A stretch of 64,000 nt of DNA. It comes from CALECP01 sp964389925. GTDB taxonomy: Bacteria > Chloroflexota > Anaerolineae > Promineifilales > Promineifilaceae. The stretch covers positions 1-64,000 of the forward strand of contig CAYMGE010000008.1 in NCBI GenBank assembly GCA_964389925.1, read 5' to 3'. Positions 53,268-61,938 of this stretch are shown in pieces (within the stretch, counting starts at the first letter, position 1; each line of letters starts with the position of its first letter). Position numbers and translations under genes: made by a program. The notes below the pieces were generated by a model that was not told the origin of the DNA, did not search any database, and saw nothing but the letters and a program-made list of their open reading frames with translations.

Positions 53268-53942
53268 ATGGAATCCTCAGCAAGACTGTTGGTGCGCGTA
53301 GGCGCACAACCCGAAGAAGAATATATTTTAGAGCGCGAAGTGACCATTTTGGGTCGTGAAGCGATCAATGATCTGGTTGTCGATGATGCGGAAGTCTCGC
53401 GCCGCCATACGCGCATTTTGCGTGAGGCGGAAGGGTACTACGTCGAGGATTTGGGCAGCACCAATGGCACGTTTGTCAACGGTCAGCGCGTCACTTCACC
53501 GCTGCTGCTCTATCATGGCGACACCATTGAGATGGGCAAATCGTCGCGCTTGGTCTTTCTCGGTGCAAATCCAGCAGAGGATTTGACGCGGCCGATGACC
53601 GCTACCACGCCACCCCCTGCGCCATCACAGAAAACACGCGCTGCTGAGTACGAGCCGATTTACGACGAGGCGTTTGCTGAGTTGGAGGAATCGGCCGATA
53701 TTTATCAGCCACCCTCTGACCAGTTATTAGACCTTGACGAGGACGAAGAAGGCGGATTACAACGCTATTTGATTAGCTGTGGGTGTCTAATTCTGCTCTT
53801 TCTCTTTTTGCTCGGCACATCCCTTTTTGTCTTAGACCGTTTTGCCCCTGATCTACTCTATTGCGGCCCCCTACAGGGTTTTTGGGAAGCCCTGTTGAAC
53901 CCAGTCTTGAGCGCAACCGATCGGACATTTGCCTGCCCGTAA
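53268..53942 (+). CDS. FHA-domain membrane protein
   Basis: A 224-residue protein. The FHA domain (about 5-100) has GREAINDLVVDDAEVSRRHTR and DLGSTNGTFVNG, the phosphothreonine-binding loops. An acidic linker follows (LDLDEDEEGG) and then one membrane helix (about 175-195), with the short C-terminal part outside. It probably docks phosphorylated partners at the membrane as part of Ser/Thr kinase signalling, but no kinase is nearby. TAAGGA precedes the ATG by 8 bases. The Memo-family gene follows at 9 bases. Confidence 0.87.
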   Translation: MESSARLLVRVGAQPEEEYILEREVTILGREAINDLVVDDAEVSRRHTRILREAEGYYVEDLGSTNGTFVNGQRVTSPLLLYHGDTIEMGKSSRLVFLGANPAEDLTRPMTATTPPPAPSQKTRAAEYEPIYDEAFAELEESADIYQPPSDQLLDLDEDEEGGLQRYLISCGCLILLFLFLLGTSLFVLDRFAPDLLYCGPLQGFWEALLNPVLSATDRTFACP

Positions 53943-53951
53943 ATCGTTCGT

Positions 53952-55157
53952 ATGAAGCCAAAACTGCGCCCAGTCTCCTTTCAATCCGTCCACTGGCAAA
54001 ATCGGCCGATGTGGCTCATCGATGACCCCTTACAACTCAGCCAAAAACAGATGATCTTGCCCTATCCACTCGCAAAAATGATCAGCGAGATGGATGGGAC
54101 AAAAACGCTTGATGCGCTGTATCGGTTGTTGTCGGCCGAGTCGGATTCCCCCGTCTCCTTCACAATTGTCACTGATGCACTCGCCCAACTCGATGAAAAC
54201 TTTCTGCTGGAGAACTCATTCTCCAGCGCAAAAGTCGCTGACATTGAGCAAGCATGGCGCGAACAGCCCTTTCGCCCGCCAGTTTTTGCAGGTCAAACGT
54301 ATCCTGATGACCCCGCGAAACTTGACCAAACGCTCGCTGCCTACAGCGTTGGCGATGATGATCTAGCCAATTGGTCAGAGTGGGCGGGGCGTGCCATTGT
54401 TGCGCCCCATATTGATTATCAGCGCGGTGGACATGTCTATGCCAAGACGTGGCAGCGGGCAAAAAAGGGGTTGGAATCGGCCGATCTCATCCTTATTTGG
54501 GGAACCGATCATAAAGGTGGAGCTGGCAGCCTGACGCTCTCCTCTATCCCTTACGCGACTCCCTACGGCATTTTGCCCACCGACGACCACATTGTGCGCG
54601 AACTTGCCGCTGCCATCGGCGAAGATGCCGCCTATGAGCTTGAACTCAACCATCGCACCGAGCATTCCATCGAACTTGCCGCAACATGGTTGCACTATCT
54701 ACGCCGTGAAAGCTGCCCCGTCCTCCCCATTTTGGTCGGCTCTTTCTACCACTTTACCCCAAACGGCGACCCACTCTCTGACCCCAAAATTGCTACTTTT
54801 ATGCGTCGGCTCAAAGAGTTAACCGCTGGTAAAAAGGTCTTTTCGGTTGCATCTGTTGATCTGGCACACGTCGGCCCCGCATTTGACAGCCCCTATGAGA
54901 TGGATGAGCGACGTAAACAGCATCTACGACAAACAGATGCACAACTGCTAGGGGCAATTGAACGAGGGGATAAGGAACGCTGGTTTGATTTGCTAGCCTA
55001 CAATCGCAACGCGAACAATGTTTGTGGCTTTGCTCCCACCTATCTGATGCTGGACTATTTGGGGGAGACGAGCGGGGCGCGGGTAGGGTATGAGCAGTGT
55101 TCGGCCGATCCGGCCGACACCTCTATCGTCTCAATTGGCGGCGTACTACTCAATTAA
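53952..55157 (+). CDS. Memo-family (AmmeMemoRadiSam B) protein with N-terminal extension
   Basis: A 401-residue protein. The C-terminal 280 residues are the Memo fold: IVAPHIDYQRGGHVYAKTW, LIWGTDHKG, TEHSIELAATWLHYL, FSVASVDLAHVG and NNVCGFAPTYLML carry the conserved His, Cys and Asp positions. The family resembles extradiol dioxygenases and is often encoded with a radical-SAM and an AMMECR1 protein, which are absent here. The first 110 residues (ILPYPLAKMISEMDGTKTLD) look like a PqqD-type peptide-binding domain. Its biochemical role is unknown. It forms a pair with the FHA gene. Confidence 0.82.
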   Translation: MKPKLRPVSFQSVHWQNRPMWLIDDPLQLSQKQMILPYPLAKMISEMDGTKTLDALYRLLSAESDSPVSFTIVTDALAQLDENFLLENSFSSAKVADIEQAWREQPFRPPVFAGQTYPDDPAKLDQTLAAYSVGDDDLANWSEWAGRAIVAPHIDYQRGGHVYAKTWQRAKKGLESADLILIWGTDHKGGAGSLTLSSIPYATPYGILPTDDHIVRELAAAIGEDAAYELELNHRTEHSIELAATWLHYLRRESCPVLPILVGSFYHFTPNGDPLSDPKIATFMRRLKELTAGKKVFSVASVDLAHVGPAFDSPYEMDERRKQHLRQTDAQLLGAIERGDKERWFDLLAYNRNANNVCGFAPTYLMLDYLGETSGARVGYEQCSADPADTSIVSIGGVLLN

Positions 55158-55214
55158 GTGACAACTTAGAAATGCTCAGTGCTTGACACAAACGAAGGAT
55201 ATGGCACGAGAGAC

Positions 55215-55598
55215 TTATTCGTCGCCCAACTCGACCACGTCCTCTAGCGAGACCTGCAACGCACGCGCCACCCGCTGCAACACATCAACTGTGCCGCTGC
55301 ATTTTCCCGTTTCAAGTTGCGAGAGATAGGCGGTGCTGATTCCCACCTGCTCTGCCAATACCTGTTGTGTCAACCCTCGATACTCGCGCCACACCTTGAT
55401 CGGATGTTCTCCATCCCAAATTGTCTGCATTATTTCTAGTGGAATCAGTTCCTCGCCTAGCTCTATTTCGAGCATGGCTTGGTCAAATGCAGCGACATCG
55501 GCCGCCATATCCGATACCATTTGTAACCGCATGCACATGTCGTAGGGTAAAACCGCATACTCTGGATTTCCATCTTTGAAGATCATTTGCACGCTCAT
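55215..55598 (-). CDS. XRE-family antitoxin-type HTH protein
   Basis: A 127-residue protein. The N-terminal half (MSVQMIFKDGNPEYAVLPYD) looks like an antitoxin neutralisation domain. The C-terminal half is an XRE helix-turn-helix (VWREYRGLTQQVLAEQVGISTAYLSQLETGK). The start overlaps the stop of the toxin gene by 4 bases, so the toxin comes first, as in HigBA-like order. A decayed copy of the last 60 bases of this gene lies just upstream of the toxin (55871-55910). Confidence 0.85.
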   Translation of the reverse strand: MSVQMIFKDGNPEYAVLPYDMCMRLQMVSDMAADVAAFDQAMLEIELGEELIPLEIMQTIWDGEHPIKVWREYRGLTQQVLAEQVGISTAYLSQLETGKCSGTVDVLQRVARALQVSLEDVVELGDE

Positions 55599-55861
55599 TT
55601 ATAGACATCTCCTCGCGGTGCAATCCGCACAACAATCAGGACAATTTCCTCATCTTGCAGTTGATATAAAACACGCCATCCACCAACGCGCAGTCTGTAC
55701 CCATTACGCCCTTGTAACTTACGCACATTGACATGATTGGCAAATGGATCTTCTGCAATCGCTTTTAGCGCATCAAGGATTCTCTTTCGCAATTGGGCAG
55801 GCATTTTTCCCAGAACCCTAGCAGCCTCGCTTGATAATAATTTTATACACGTTGTGATCAT
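55595..55861 (-). CDS. RelE/ParE-family toxin
   Basis: An 88-residue protein with the RelE fold pattern: SSEAARVLGKMPAQLRKRILDAL, then DPFANHVNVRKLQGRNGYRLRVGGWRVLYQLQDEEIVLIVVRIAPRGDVYK. The R-x-x-G-x-Y-R-(L/V)-R-x-x-W-R-V-x-Y segment and C-terminal R-GxVY are typical of mRNA-cleaving ribosome-dependent toxins. It is coupled by a 4-base overlap to the HTH antitoxin. Confidence 0.88.
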   Translation of the reverse strand: MITTCIKLLSSEAARVLGKMPAQLRKRILDALKAIAEDPFANHVNVRKLQGRNGYRLRVGGWRVLYQLQDEEIVLIVVRIAPRGDVYK

Positions 55862-55870
55862 AACAAATTA

Positions 55871-55910
55871 CTCGTCATCTAATTCAGCGAGACCTGCAAC
55901 GCACGCACCA
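55871..55910 (-). pseudogene. Remnant of a second antitoxin gene end
   Basis: AGCGAGACCTGCAACGCACGC at 55886-55906 is identical to 55246-55266 in the antitoxin gene, where it encodes RALQVSL. Including the next four bases, 24 of 25 match (55246-55270 against 55886-55910). The adjacent CTCGTC/AATTC part aligns with the antitoxin's stop region after a 13-base deletion. This is what is left of a duplicated toxin-antitoxin unit. Confidence 0.6.
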
Positions 55911-56085
55911 TCGCTTTCAATCAGGCTAACAGTTGAAACACAATTCAGTGAGTGTCTTATAAATTTTGTCAGCATTGCGACACATCTGGCTTACATCGGG
56001 GTTCTATGAGATGATTAAGCATAATCCCTTTTTTTTAAGGTGATTGAAACAAATTATCTTGAAGTAAAACGCAATCGGAGAGAAG

Positions 56086-57636
56086 ATGAAGATACCAGCG
56101 ATGATTTTGAAGCGGCTGTACACCATTGGCAGCTTACAGAATGCAAATGGCGGCGTACAATTTTCCCTTAAAAATCGTCTGAGCGACGCAAAAGTAACCG
56201 CAGTCGATCATGTTAAAGTCAACGGAGCAAACATTTCGCTCGACAAATTATGGTTAGAAGTTGATGGACAGCGCACCCCCGCAACGGCCATTTCAGAACA
56301 CAATGCCCTTGATTTTCCGCTGCGAAAGACGATCAATGTAAAGACAAATAATGGTCAACTGGCATTAGGTAAACATACGATTGAGATCGCCGTGCAGTCT
56401 ACCCCGTTTGGCCAGCTAAAGTTCAAGGTCAAAGATGAGGTGAGTGAGGCGGCCGAGACGACCCCCCCGCGCATACCACGCAGCGAGTCAGACGACTACA
56501 GCCCAGAAAGTATTGAGGCACGCCAAAAGTTTGTTGCAAACTACACGGGCAAACAATTCAATCATCTGACCAAATACACTTTTGATCCCCACATTCTAAA
56601 AGGCAACATTGAGCATTTCACAGGGGTTGCCCAAGTTCCAATTGGATTTGCAGGGCCGATTGAAATTGAAGGCGAACATGCTAAGGGCAAGTTCCTCATC
56701 CCCCTAGCAACGACAGAGGGAACGCTAGTTGCCTCCTACAATCGCGGCATTAAGGTGTTGAATGAAAGCGGTGGTGTGAAATGCACAGTGATTGGTGATG
56801 CGATGCAGCGTGCGCCCGTTTTTGTCTTTGACTCGGCGCGTGGCGCACGCGATTTTCGTGATTGGTGTGAAGCAAATATCGCCAGCATTCGCCGCGAAGG
56901 AGAGGCAACTTCTAGCGTCGCTAAAATGCAGTACATCGACTACTATTTGTCGAACAAGTTTGCGTTTTTGCGCTTTAACTTCTCTACAGGCGATGCAGCC
57001 GGGCAGAATATGGTCGGCAAAGCGACGAATGCGGCCTGTCACTGGATCATTGATCATTATAAAGGCAGCGATCCGATTCGCCATTTCTATCTTGAGTCCA
57101 ATTTCGCTACTGACAAGAAAGCCTCGCAGGTTAACATTATGCGGACGCGCGGCAAACGAATCGTAGCAGAGGCGGTCATCAAGCGCGAAGCACTTATCAG
57201 CAATACCCGTGTTACACCGGAGGCGATTCACTATCATTCACAGGTTGCCAATGTTGGTGCATTTTTGTCAGGTGCAAATAACAATGGCCTGCATAGTGCA
57301 AACGGTATCACGGCTATGTTTATCGCCACAGGACAAGATGTCGCCAACGTATCGGAGTCATCGGCCGCCGTCGTTTTTGTAGAGATAGTCAACGAGGGTG
57401 ATCTCTACATCTCGATCACGATTCCATCGCTGATCGTCGCAACTTATGGGGGCGGCACGGGGCTAGCGACACAGCGCGAATGTCTCGAAATTCTCGATTG
57501 CTATGGCAAAGACAAAGTCTATAAATTTGCAGAGATTGTGGCAGCCGTTGTGTTGGCGGGAGAAATTTCGCTGGCGGCGGCGATCTCTTCATCAGATTGG
57601 GTGTCGAGCCATGAGCAATTCGGCCGAAATCGCTAA
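56086..57636 (+). CDS. HMG-CoA reductase with N-terminal extension
   Basis: A 516-residue reductase that converts HMG-CoA to mevalonate, the committed step of mevalonate-pathway isoprenoid synthesis. The catalytic domain (about 135-516) has EHFTGVAQVPIGFAGPI, the Glu loop PLATTEGTLVASYNRG, FNFSTGDAAGQNMVGKAT with the catalytic Asp, the glycine loop VATYGGGTGLATQREC, and the C-terminal His in SSHEQFGRN. The first 130 residues (LKRLYTIGSLQNANGGVQFS, KTNNGQLALGKHTIEIAVQS) are an unrecognised beta-rich extension with no membrane helix. A mevalonate pathway fits Chloroflexota. It is convergent with the aminotransferase gene. Confidence 0.9.
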   Translation: MKIPAMILKRLYTIGSLQNANGGVQFSLKNRLSDAKVTAVDHVKVNGANISLDKLWLEVDGQRTPATAISEHNALDFPLRKTINVKTNNGQLALGKHTIEIAVQSTPFGQLKFKVKDEVSEAAETTPPRIPRSESDDYSPESIEARQKFVANYTGKQFNHLTKYTFDPHILKGNIEHFTGVAQVPIGFAGPIEIEGEHAKGKFLIPLATTEGTLVASYNRGIKVLNESGGVKCTVIGDAMQRAPVFVFDSARGARDFRDWCEANIASIRREGEATSSVAKMQYIDYYLSNKFAFLRFNFSTGDAAGQNMVGKATNAACHWIIDHYKGSDPIRHFYLESNFATDKKASQVNIMRTRGKRIVAEAVIKREALISNTRVTPEAIHYHSQVANVGAFLSGANNNGLHSANGITAMFIATGQDVANVSESSAAVVFVEIVNEGDLYISITIPSLIVATYGGGTGLATQRECLEILDCYGKDKVYKFAEIVAAVVLAGEISLAAAISSSDWVSSHEQFGRNR

Positions 57637-57683
57637 AGGTAATCGGGTATTTGGTTTCCGCCATGCCAAAACTGTGCGAGCAA

Positions 57684-58871
57684 TTAGGCAAATACAACCT
57701 TAAACTGGTCGATTGCCCAATCCAAATCTTGCTGAGAAATCACAAGCGGTGGGGCAAAGCGGATGACATTTTCGTGTGTCTCTTTGCATAGGAGACCGCG
57801 ATTTTGTAACGCTTCGCAGTAGGGACGAGCAGGCTCATTGAGAACAATTCCAATAAAGAGACCTCGTCCGCGAATATGGTCAATGCTGGGATGATCGATC
57901 TTTTTGAGTTCAGCAAGCGTGTACTCACCCAGTTTGCAGGCGCGTTCGACCAATTTTTCTTCGCGCAGGATGGCGAGTGCTTCTCGGCCGATTGCCGCCC
58001 CCAGCGGGTTCCCACCATAGGTGCTGCCATGATCGCCGGGCTTGAACAGTCCAAGAATTTCCTTGTCCGCGAGAACGGCAGAGACGGGATAAAAGCCGCC
58101 ACTCAACGCCTTACCCAAAATTAAAATATCGCCGCGCACATCTTCCCGATCGGCCGCCAACATCCTGCCTGATCGACCTAATCCCGACTGAATCTCATCT
58201 GTGATGAGCAACACATTATTTTCGCGGCACAGGTTTTCCAGTGCTTTCAAATAGCCGTCAGGTGGGAAAACAACGCCCGCTTCACCCTGAATTGGTTCGA
58301 TCAGAACCGCGACCGTATTGGGTGTAATTGCCGCTTTGACTGCCTCAATATCACCATAGGGGACGCGAGGGAAGCCGGGCGTAAAGGGGCCGAAGTCGGC
58401 GCGATATTGTGCTTCGCTGCTAAAACCGATAATCGTGGTTGTACGGCCGTGAAAGTTGCCATCAAAGACGATAATTTCCGCTCGGCCGTTGGGAACCCCC
58501 TTGACTTGATAGCCCCATTTTCGTGCCGCCTTGATCGCTGTTTCAACCGCCTCTGCGCCGGTATTCATCGGTAGTGCTAGTTCATAGCCCATCATCGCGC
58601 ACAGTTCTTTGAGGAAAAGTCCCATCTGGTCATTGCGAAAAGCGCGTGAGGTCAGGGTGACGCGGTGCATTTGGCTTTGCATCGCTTCGAGCAGACGTGG
58701 GTGGCAGTGGCCTTGATTGACGGCCGAATATGCGCTTAACCCATCGAGATAACGGTTGCCATCGACATCGGTAAGCCATGCGCCAGAGGCACTTTCTATC
58801 ACGACATCGAGCGGATGATAGTTGTGTGCGCCATATTGTTCATCGAGTTGGACATATTTTTCAGTGTTCAT
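57684..58871 (-). CDS. rocD: Ornithine aminotransferase
   Basis: A class III PLP aminotransferase of about 395 residues that moves the delta-amino group of ornithine to 2-oxoglutarate, giving glutamate semialdehyde. YGAHNYHPLDVVIESASGAW at the N-terminus is diagnostic for ornithine aminotransferase. The PLP lysine is in ILGKALSGGFYPVSAV. The start at 58871 (MNTEKYVQL) is preferred over an in-frame ATG at 58913. An Lrp-type regulator is encoded divergently about 200 bases away and probably controls it. Confidence 0.92.
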   Translation of the reverse strand: MNTEKYVQLDEQYGAHNYHPLDVVIESASGAWLTDVDGNRYLDGLSAYSAVNQGHCHPRLLEAMQSQMHRVTLTSRAFRNDQMGLFLKELCAMMGYELALPMNTGAEAVETAIKAARKWGYQVKGVPNGRAEIIVFDGNFHGRTTTIIGFSSEAQYRADFGPFTPGFPRVPYGDIEAVKAAITPNTVAVLIEPIQGEAGVVFPPDGYLKALENLCRENNVLLITDEIQSGLGRSGRMLAADREDVRGDILILGKALSGGFYPVSAVLADKEILGLFKPGDHGSTYGGNPLGAAIGREALAILREEKLVERACKLGEYTLAELKKIDHPSIDHIRGRGLFIGIVLNEPARPYCEALQNRGLLCKETHENVIRFAPPLVISQQDLDWAIDQFKVVFA

Positions 58872-59067
58872 AATTCTTGGTGAGTGCAAACCTTGCCCAC
58901 AAAGGAGTGGCATGCACGATCGCTAAATTGACTTAAACCATTATGTGTTGAAATCGGTACAATTTGAATGGGTTTCGCAACGCTTTTCAAGGCGATTGCT
59001 TTCAAAAATAATGAAACACCCTCCTACAACGATAGAAAGAGCAGACTAACGTCCACTCTATGTTTTG

Positions 59068-59487
59068 ATGAGAGAATTGACAAAGACTAATCAGCGAATT
59101 TTGGATATTTTGCGGGCAAATGGACGGGCAACCTACACCAGTATGGCAGGCGATGTGGGATTGAGTGCGCCAGCAGTCAAGGAGCGCATCACAAAGCTAG
59201 AAGAGTCAGGAATTATTACAGGTTACACGGTGACCGTTAGTGAGTCCGCGTTGGGCTATAACATTGGCGCGTTTATTTTGGTCGAGGTGCCGGGGGATCG
59301 TGATCGGGCTTTTGGGAAGTTTGTGCAATCACAATCTCCCATTCGTGAATGCTATCACGTGTTGGGAGATCGGGCGTTTGTGCTTGTTGTCTATGTCCGC
59401 GATATGCAGGAACTAGAGACATTGATCAAAACGTGTCTCAACTATGGGAATACGACGACGTACATGCAGTTGTCACGGATAAAATAG
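59068..59487 (+). CDS. Lrp/AsnC-family transcriptional regulator
   Basis: A regulator of about 139 residues. The N-terminal helix-turn-helix is ANGRATYTSMAGDVGLSAPAVKERITKLEESG. The C-terminal ligand-binding RAM domain includes IRECYHVLGDRAFVLVVYVRD, with the G-D loop that senses amino acids. It is divergent from the ornithine aminotransferase gene, which is its likely target in response to arginine or ornithine. A TTG immediately before the ATG is an alternative start. It converges with arsM, one base apart. Confidence 0.9.
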   Translation: MRELTKTNQRILDILRANGRATYTSMAGDVGLSAPAVKERITKLEESGIITGYTVTVSESALGYNIGAFILVEVPGDRDRAFGKFVQSQSPIRECYHVLGDRAFVLVVYVRDMQELETLIKTCLNYGNTTTYMQLSRIK

Positions 59488-59488
59488 A

Positions 59489-60328
59489 TCAGTTTGGTTT
59501 TCGCGCCAAAATTGTCGCGCTGTATAATCCGGCTTTTTCTGGCAACGGTTCCCACTCAATCCTATCTGTCAATAGCTGTTGACTCGCCAAATCGAGTTGT
59601 TCAAATCGTTCAAGACCGTAAGACGTGAGCGACTCGACACGCACATCGACAAACCCTGACTCCAGAATATGTTGCAAAAAGCTATCTAAAGTGATCAGTG
59701 GCGTGATGACGGCTCCCGCCCAGCAGTCGATGTTGGCTTTTAGCTTCGGCCGAATCTCCCCAATAATCACCGTATCTGAAATTGCCATACGTCCACCAGC
59801 TTTCAACGTGCGAAATGCCTCTTGAAACACGGCCGCTTTGTCAGGGGAAATGTCAATTACACAGTTGGAAATGATGAGGTCAATTGAGTCATTTTGGACA
59901 GGTGGAGATTCGATTGTCCCTAGGCGAAATTCGACATTGGCAACGCCCATTTTTGCTTTGTTTTGATTTGCCAACGCGATCATGTCGGGCGTTGCATCCA
60001 CGCCGATGACGTAGCCGTCTGCCCCAACTGCTTTTGCGGCGACAAAGCAATCGATACCGCCGCCTGATCCGAGATCAAGAACATGCTCACCCAATGCTGG
60101 TGCAGCGACGGCGAGGGGGTTGCCACAGCCAATTGAAGCATCAACGGCAGGTTTGGGTAGGTCGATTAGATCAACCGATGTGTAGAGACGAGCTGCGAGG
60201 GTCTCGGCCGAAACCCCCGTCTGAGGCGCACACCCATCTGCATTGAACGGCAGTGGTTCGTTTGAGCCTTTGATTTGTTTGGCAAACGTACCATATCGTT
60301 CCGCAACCTGTTTGTGTGATCTGTTCAT
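59489..60328 (-). CDS. arsM: Arsenite methyltransferase
   Basis: A 279-residue SAM-dependent enzyme that methylates As(III) to volatile or less toxic species. ASIGCGNPLAVAAPALGEHVLDLGSGGGIDCF is the family's signature, with Cys next to motif I. SNCVIDISPDK and NIDCWAGA contain the further Cys residues expected to bind arsenic. It lies 60 bases after the ArsR-family gene on the same strand, and its promoter region carries a palindrome matching the one before arsR. Confidence 0.93.
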   Translation of the reverse strand: MNRSHKQVAERYGTFAKQIKGSNEPLPFNADGCAPQTGVSAETLAARLYTSVDLIDLPKPAVDASIGCGNPLAVAAPALGEHVLDLGSGGGIDCFVAAKAVGADGYVIGVDATPDMIALANQNKAKMGVANVEFRLGTIESPPVQNDSIDLIISNCVIDISPDKAAVFQEAFRTLKAGGRMAISDTVIIGEIRPKLKANIDCWAGAVITPLITLDSFLQHILESGFVDVRVESLTSYGLERFEQLDLASQQLLTDRIEWEPLPEKAGLYSATILARKPN

Positions 60329-60343
60329 GAAATTTTCTCCAAA

Positions 60344-60371
60344 TTGTTCATCGGTAAATAACGATGAACAA
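60344..60371. promoter_or_regulatory. ArsR-type operator upstream of arsM
   Basis: TTGTTCATCG-N8-CGATGAACAA is a perfect 10+10 inverted repeat, 16 bases before the arsM ATG and just after the arsR stop. A near-identical site lies before arsR (60705-60732). The pair suggests separate control of both genes by the same repressor. Confidence 0.7.
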
Positions 60372-60388
60372 ACGTAAAAAAATAGATG

Positions 60389-60694
60389 TCAAAACGTGCT
60401 GTCAACAGTTTGTTTGAACCAGTCTATATTTGTCTGATCGAGCCAATGATAGGTCATTTGACAAACAGCCTCACTACTCAGCCAACCCGCATTACGCAAT
60501 TGCTTGATGTGCTGGGAGACGGTCGCTTGCGAGATGGGGAGATGATCGACGATTTCTTTGGTGTAACAATGGGGATTTGCAACGAGAAATTGCAAGATCG
60601 CAAAGCGCATTGGGTGGCTAATCGCTTTGAACATCGTTAAGAGACGTTGTTCGCTGTCTGACAGCGTTTCAGGCGTTTTTTCGAGGAGCATCAT
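60389..60694 (-). CDS. arsR: ArsR/SmtB-family repressor
   Basis: A 101-residue winged-helix repressor. The DNA-binding part is FKAISHPMRFAILQFLV, then KEIVDHLPISQATVSQHIKQLRNAGWL. Two Cys (NPHCYT and AVCQMTYHW) are candidates for As(III) binding, although the classical CxC in helix 3 (ELCVC) is absent. It heads the arsR-arsM unit and is preceded by a palindrome that also occurs before arsM. Confidence 0.88.
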   Translation of the reverse strand: MMLLEKTPETLSDSEQRLLTMFKAISHPMRFAILQFLVANPHCYTKEIVDHLPISQATVSQHIKQLRNAGWLSSEAVCQMTYHWLDQTNIDWFKQTVDSTF

Positions 60695-60704
60695 ATTTTA
60701 CACA

Positions 60705-60732
60705 TTGTTCATCGTTAAATACCAATGAACAG
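60705..60732. promoter_or_regulatory. ArsR-type operator upstream of arsR
   Basis: TTGTTCATCG-TTAAATAC-CAATGAACAG is an inverted repeat with two mismatches, 10 bases before the arsR ATG. It shares TTGTTCATCG-N-TAAATA with the operator at 60344-60371. Confidence 0.65.
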
Positions 60733-60854
60733 TGTATCAAACTCTTTTTCGGTTTGCAACTAGCTGACTACGCATCAACGCAAGTTGCCACACACGTTAA
60801 ATTTATATATGATTCGAGCGTAGTTGTCATCCCAAATGCAACAGGAGCTTAAAC

Positions 60855-61853
60855 ATGCACGCACATTTAACTGACACACAACTTGATTTCTTTGCTGACA
60901 ATGGCTACCTCGTGATTGAGAATGTGATTGATGACGCGACGATTGCGGCGATCACGGCCGAATATTCTGCACTGCTTGGTCAAATTGGGGCAGAAAAGGT
61001 GGCGAATGGTGAGTTGCCGTCTGAATTTGCCGAGCTGTCTTTTGGCGAAAAATACCTCACGCTGCTGCACTCTGAAACCAACTTTTTTGACCGCATCGAC
61101 ATCACATTGCCACTTGCCAACGACTTTCCTGCTGGCGCGACCATGCACGCTGGCCCTGCTGTGTTTGATTTGCTGACGCATGAAAAGTTGCTCGACATTG
61201 TTGAGTCGGTGATCGGTTCTGAAATTTACAGCAACCCCGTTCAGCACGTTCGCATTAAGCCGCCGCGTAAGGCGTTGCCCGAACTTGCGGGAAAAAATTC
61301 CTACGTCGGCACAACCACATGGCATCAAGATCACGGTGCGTTGCTCGATGAGGCGAATAAAACGCAGGTCGTCACAACGTGGGTTGCCATCACGGATGCG
61401 CCCGAAGAGATGGGGTGCTTGATCTGTATTCCAGGCTCGCACAAACGGGGTGAAATGACAGATCATTGTCCGGGTAAGGGGATTTCGGCCGAGAATTACA
61501 TTCCCGGAAAACTACTCAACACGCGCCAAGCGGTCACGCTGCCTATCAAAAAAGGGGGCGTAATTCTCTTTCACCAACTCACTGAACACGCCGCCCTCAA
61601 CAATAAAACGGACAAAATCCGCTGGAGTTTTGACTTACGCTGGAATCCCATTGGGCAACCAACAGGCCGCCCAGCCTTTCCCGGCTTTATCGCACGCAGC
61701 AAGGCAAACCCTGACAGCGAACTGCGGGATTCGGCCGAGTGGAATCAACTCTGGCTCGATGCCAAAGATCGCATTGTCTCTGGTCGCTATGCCGACCAAA
61801 TTTTCAATGCGGAACGCTGGGTCAAGAATGGGTCGCTAGCGATTTGCGCGTAG
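60855..61853 (+). CDS. Phytanoyl-CoA dioxygenase (PhyH) family protein
   Basis: A 332-residue Fe(II)/2-oxoglutarate oxygenase. FFADNGYLVIENVIDDATI is the family opening. The iron ligands are His and Asp of TTWHQDHGALL and the distal His of HQLTEHAALNN, followed by the 2-oxoglutarate Arg in RWSFDLRW. The family hydroxylates lipids, amino acids or natural products; this substrate is unknown. AGGAG precedes the ATG. It stands alone, convergent with the ABC exporter genes. Confidence 0.88.
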   Translation: MHAHLTDTQLDFFADNGYLVIENVIDDATIAAITAEYSALLGQIGAEKVANGELPSEFAELSFGEKYLTLLHSETNFFDRIDITLPLANDFPAGATMHAGPAVFDLLTHEKLLDIVESVIGSEIYSNPVQHVRIKPPRKALPELAGKNSYVGTTTWHQDHGALLDEANKTQVVTTWVAITDAPEEMGCLICIPGSHKRGEMTDHCPGKGISAENYIPGKLLNTRQAVTLPIKKGGVILFHQLTEHAALNNKTDKIRWSFDLRWNPIGQPTGRPAFPGFIARSKANPDSELRDSAEWNQLWLDAKDRIVSGRYADQIFNAERWVKNGSLAICA

Positions 61854-61938
61854 GTAAAGCACAAATGATTCAGGCCAATATTCGCCAGCGTAATGAGGTT
61901 TGCTAAACGATGCCCATTGCATCAATAGACCTTGGTCA

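Noticed and set aside
60867..61466. 199-residue minus-strand frame inside the PhyH gene
   Set aside because: Antisense to an intact dioxygenase with all iron ligands; composition typical of a shadow frame.
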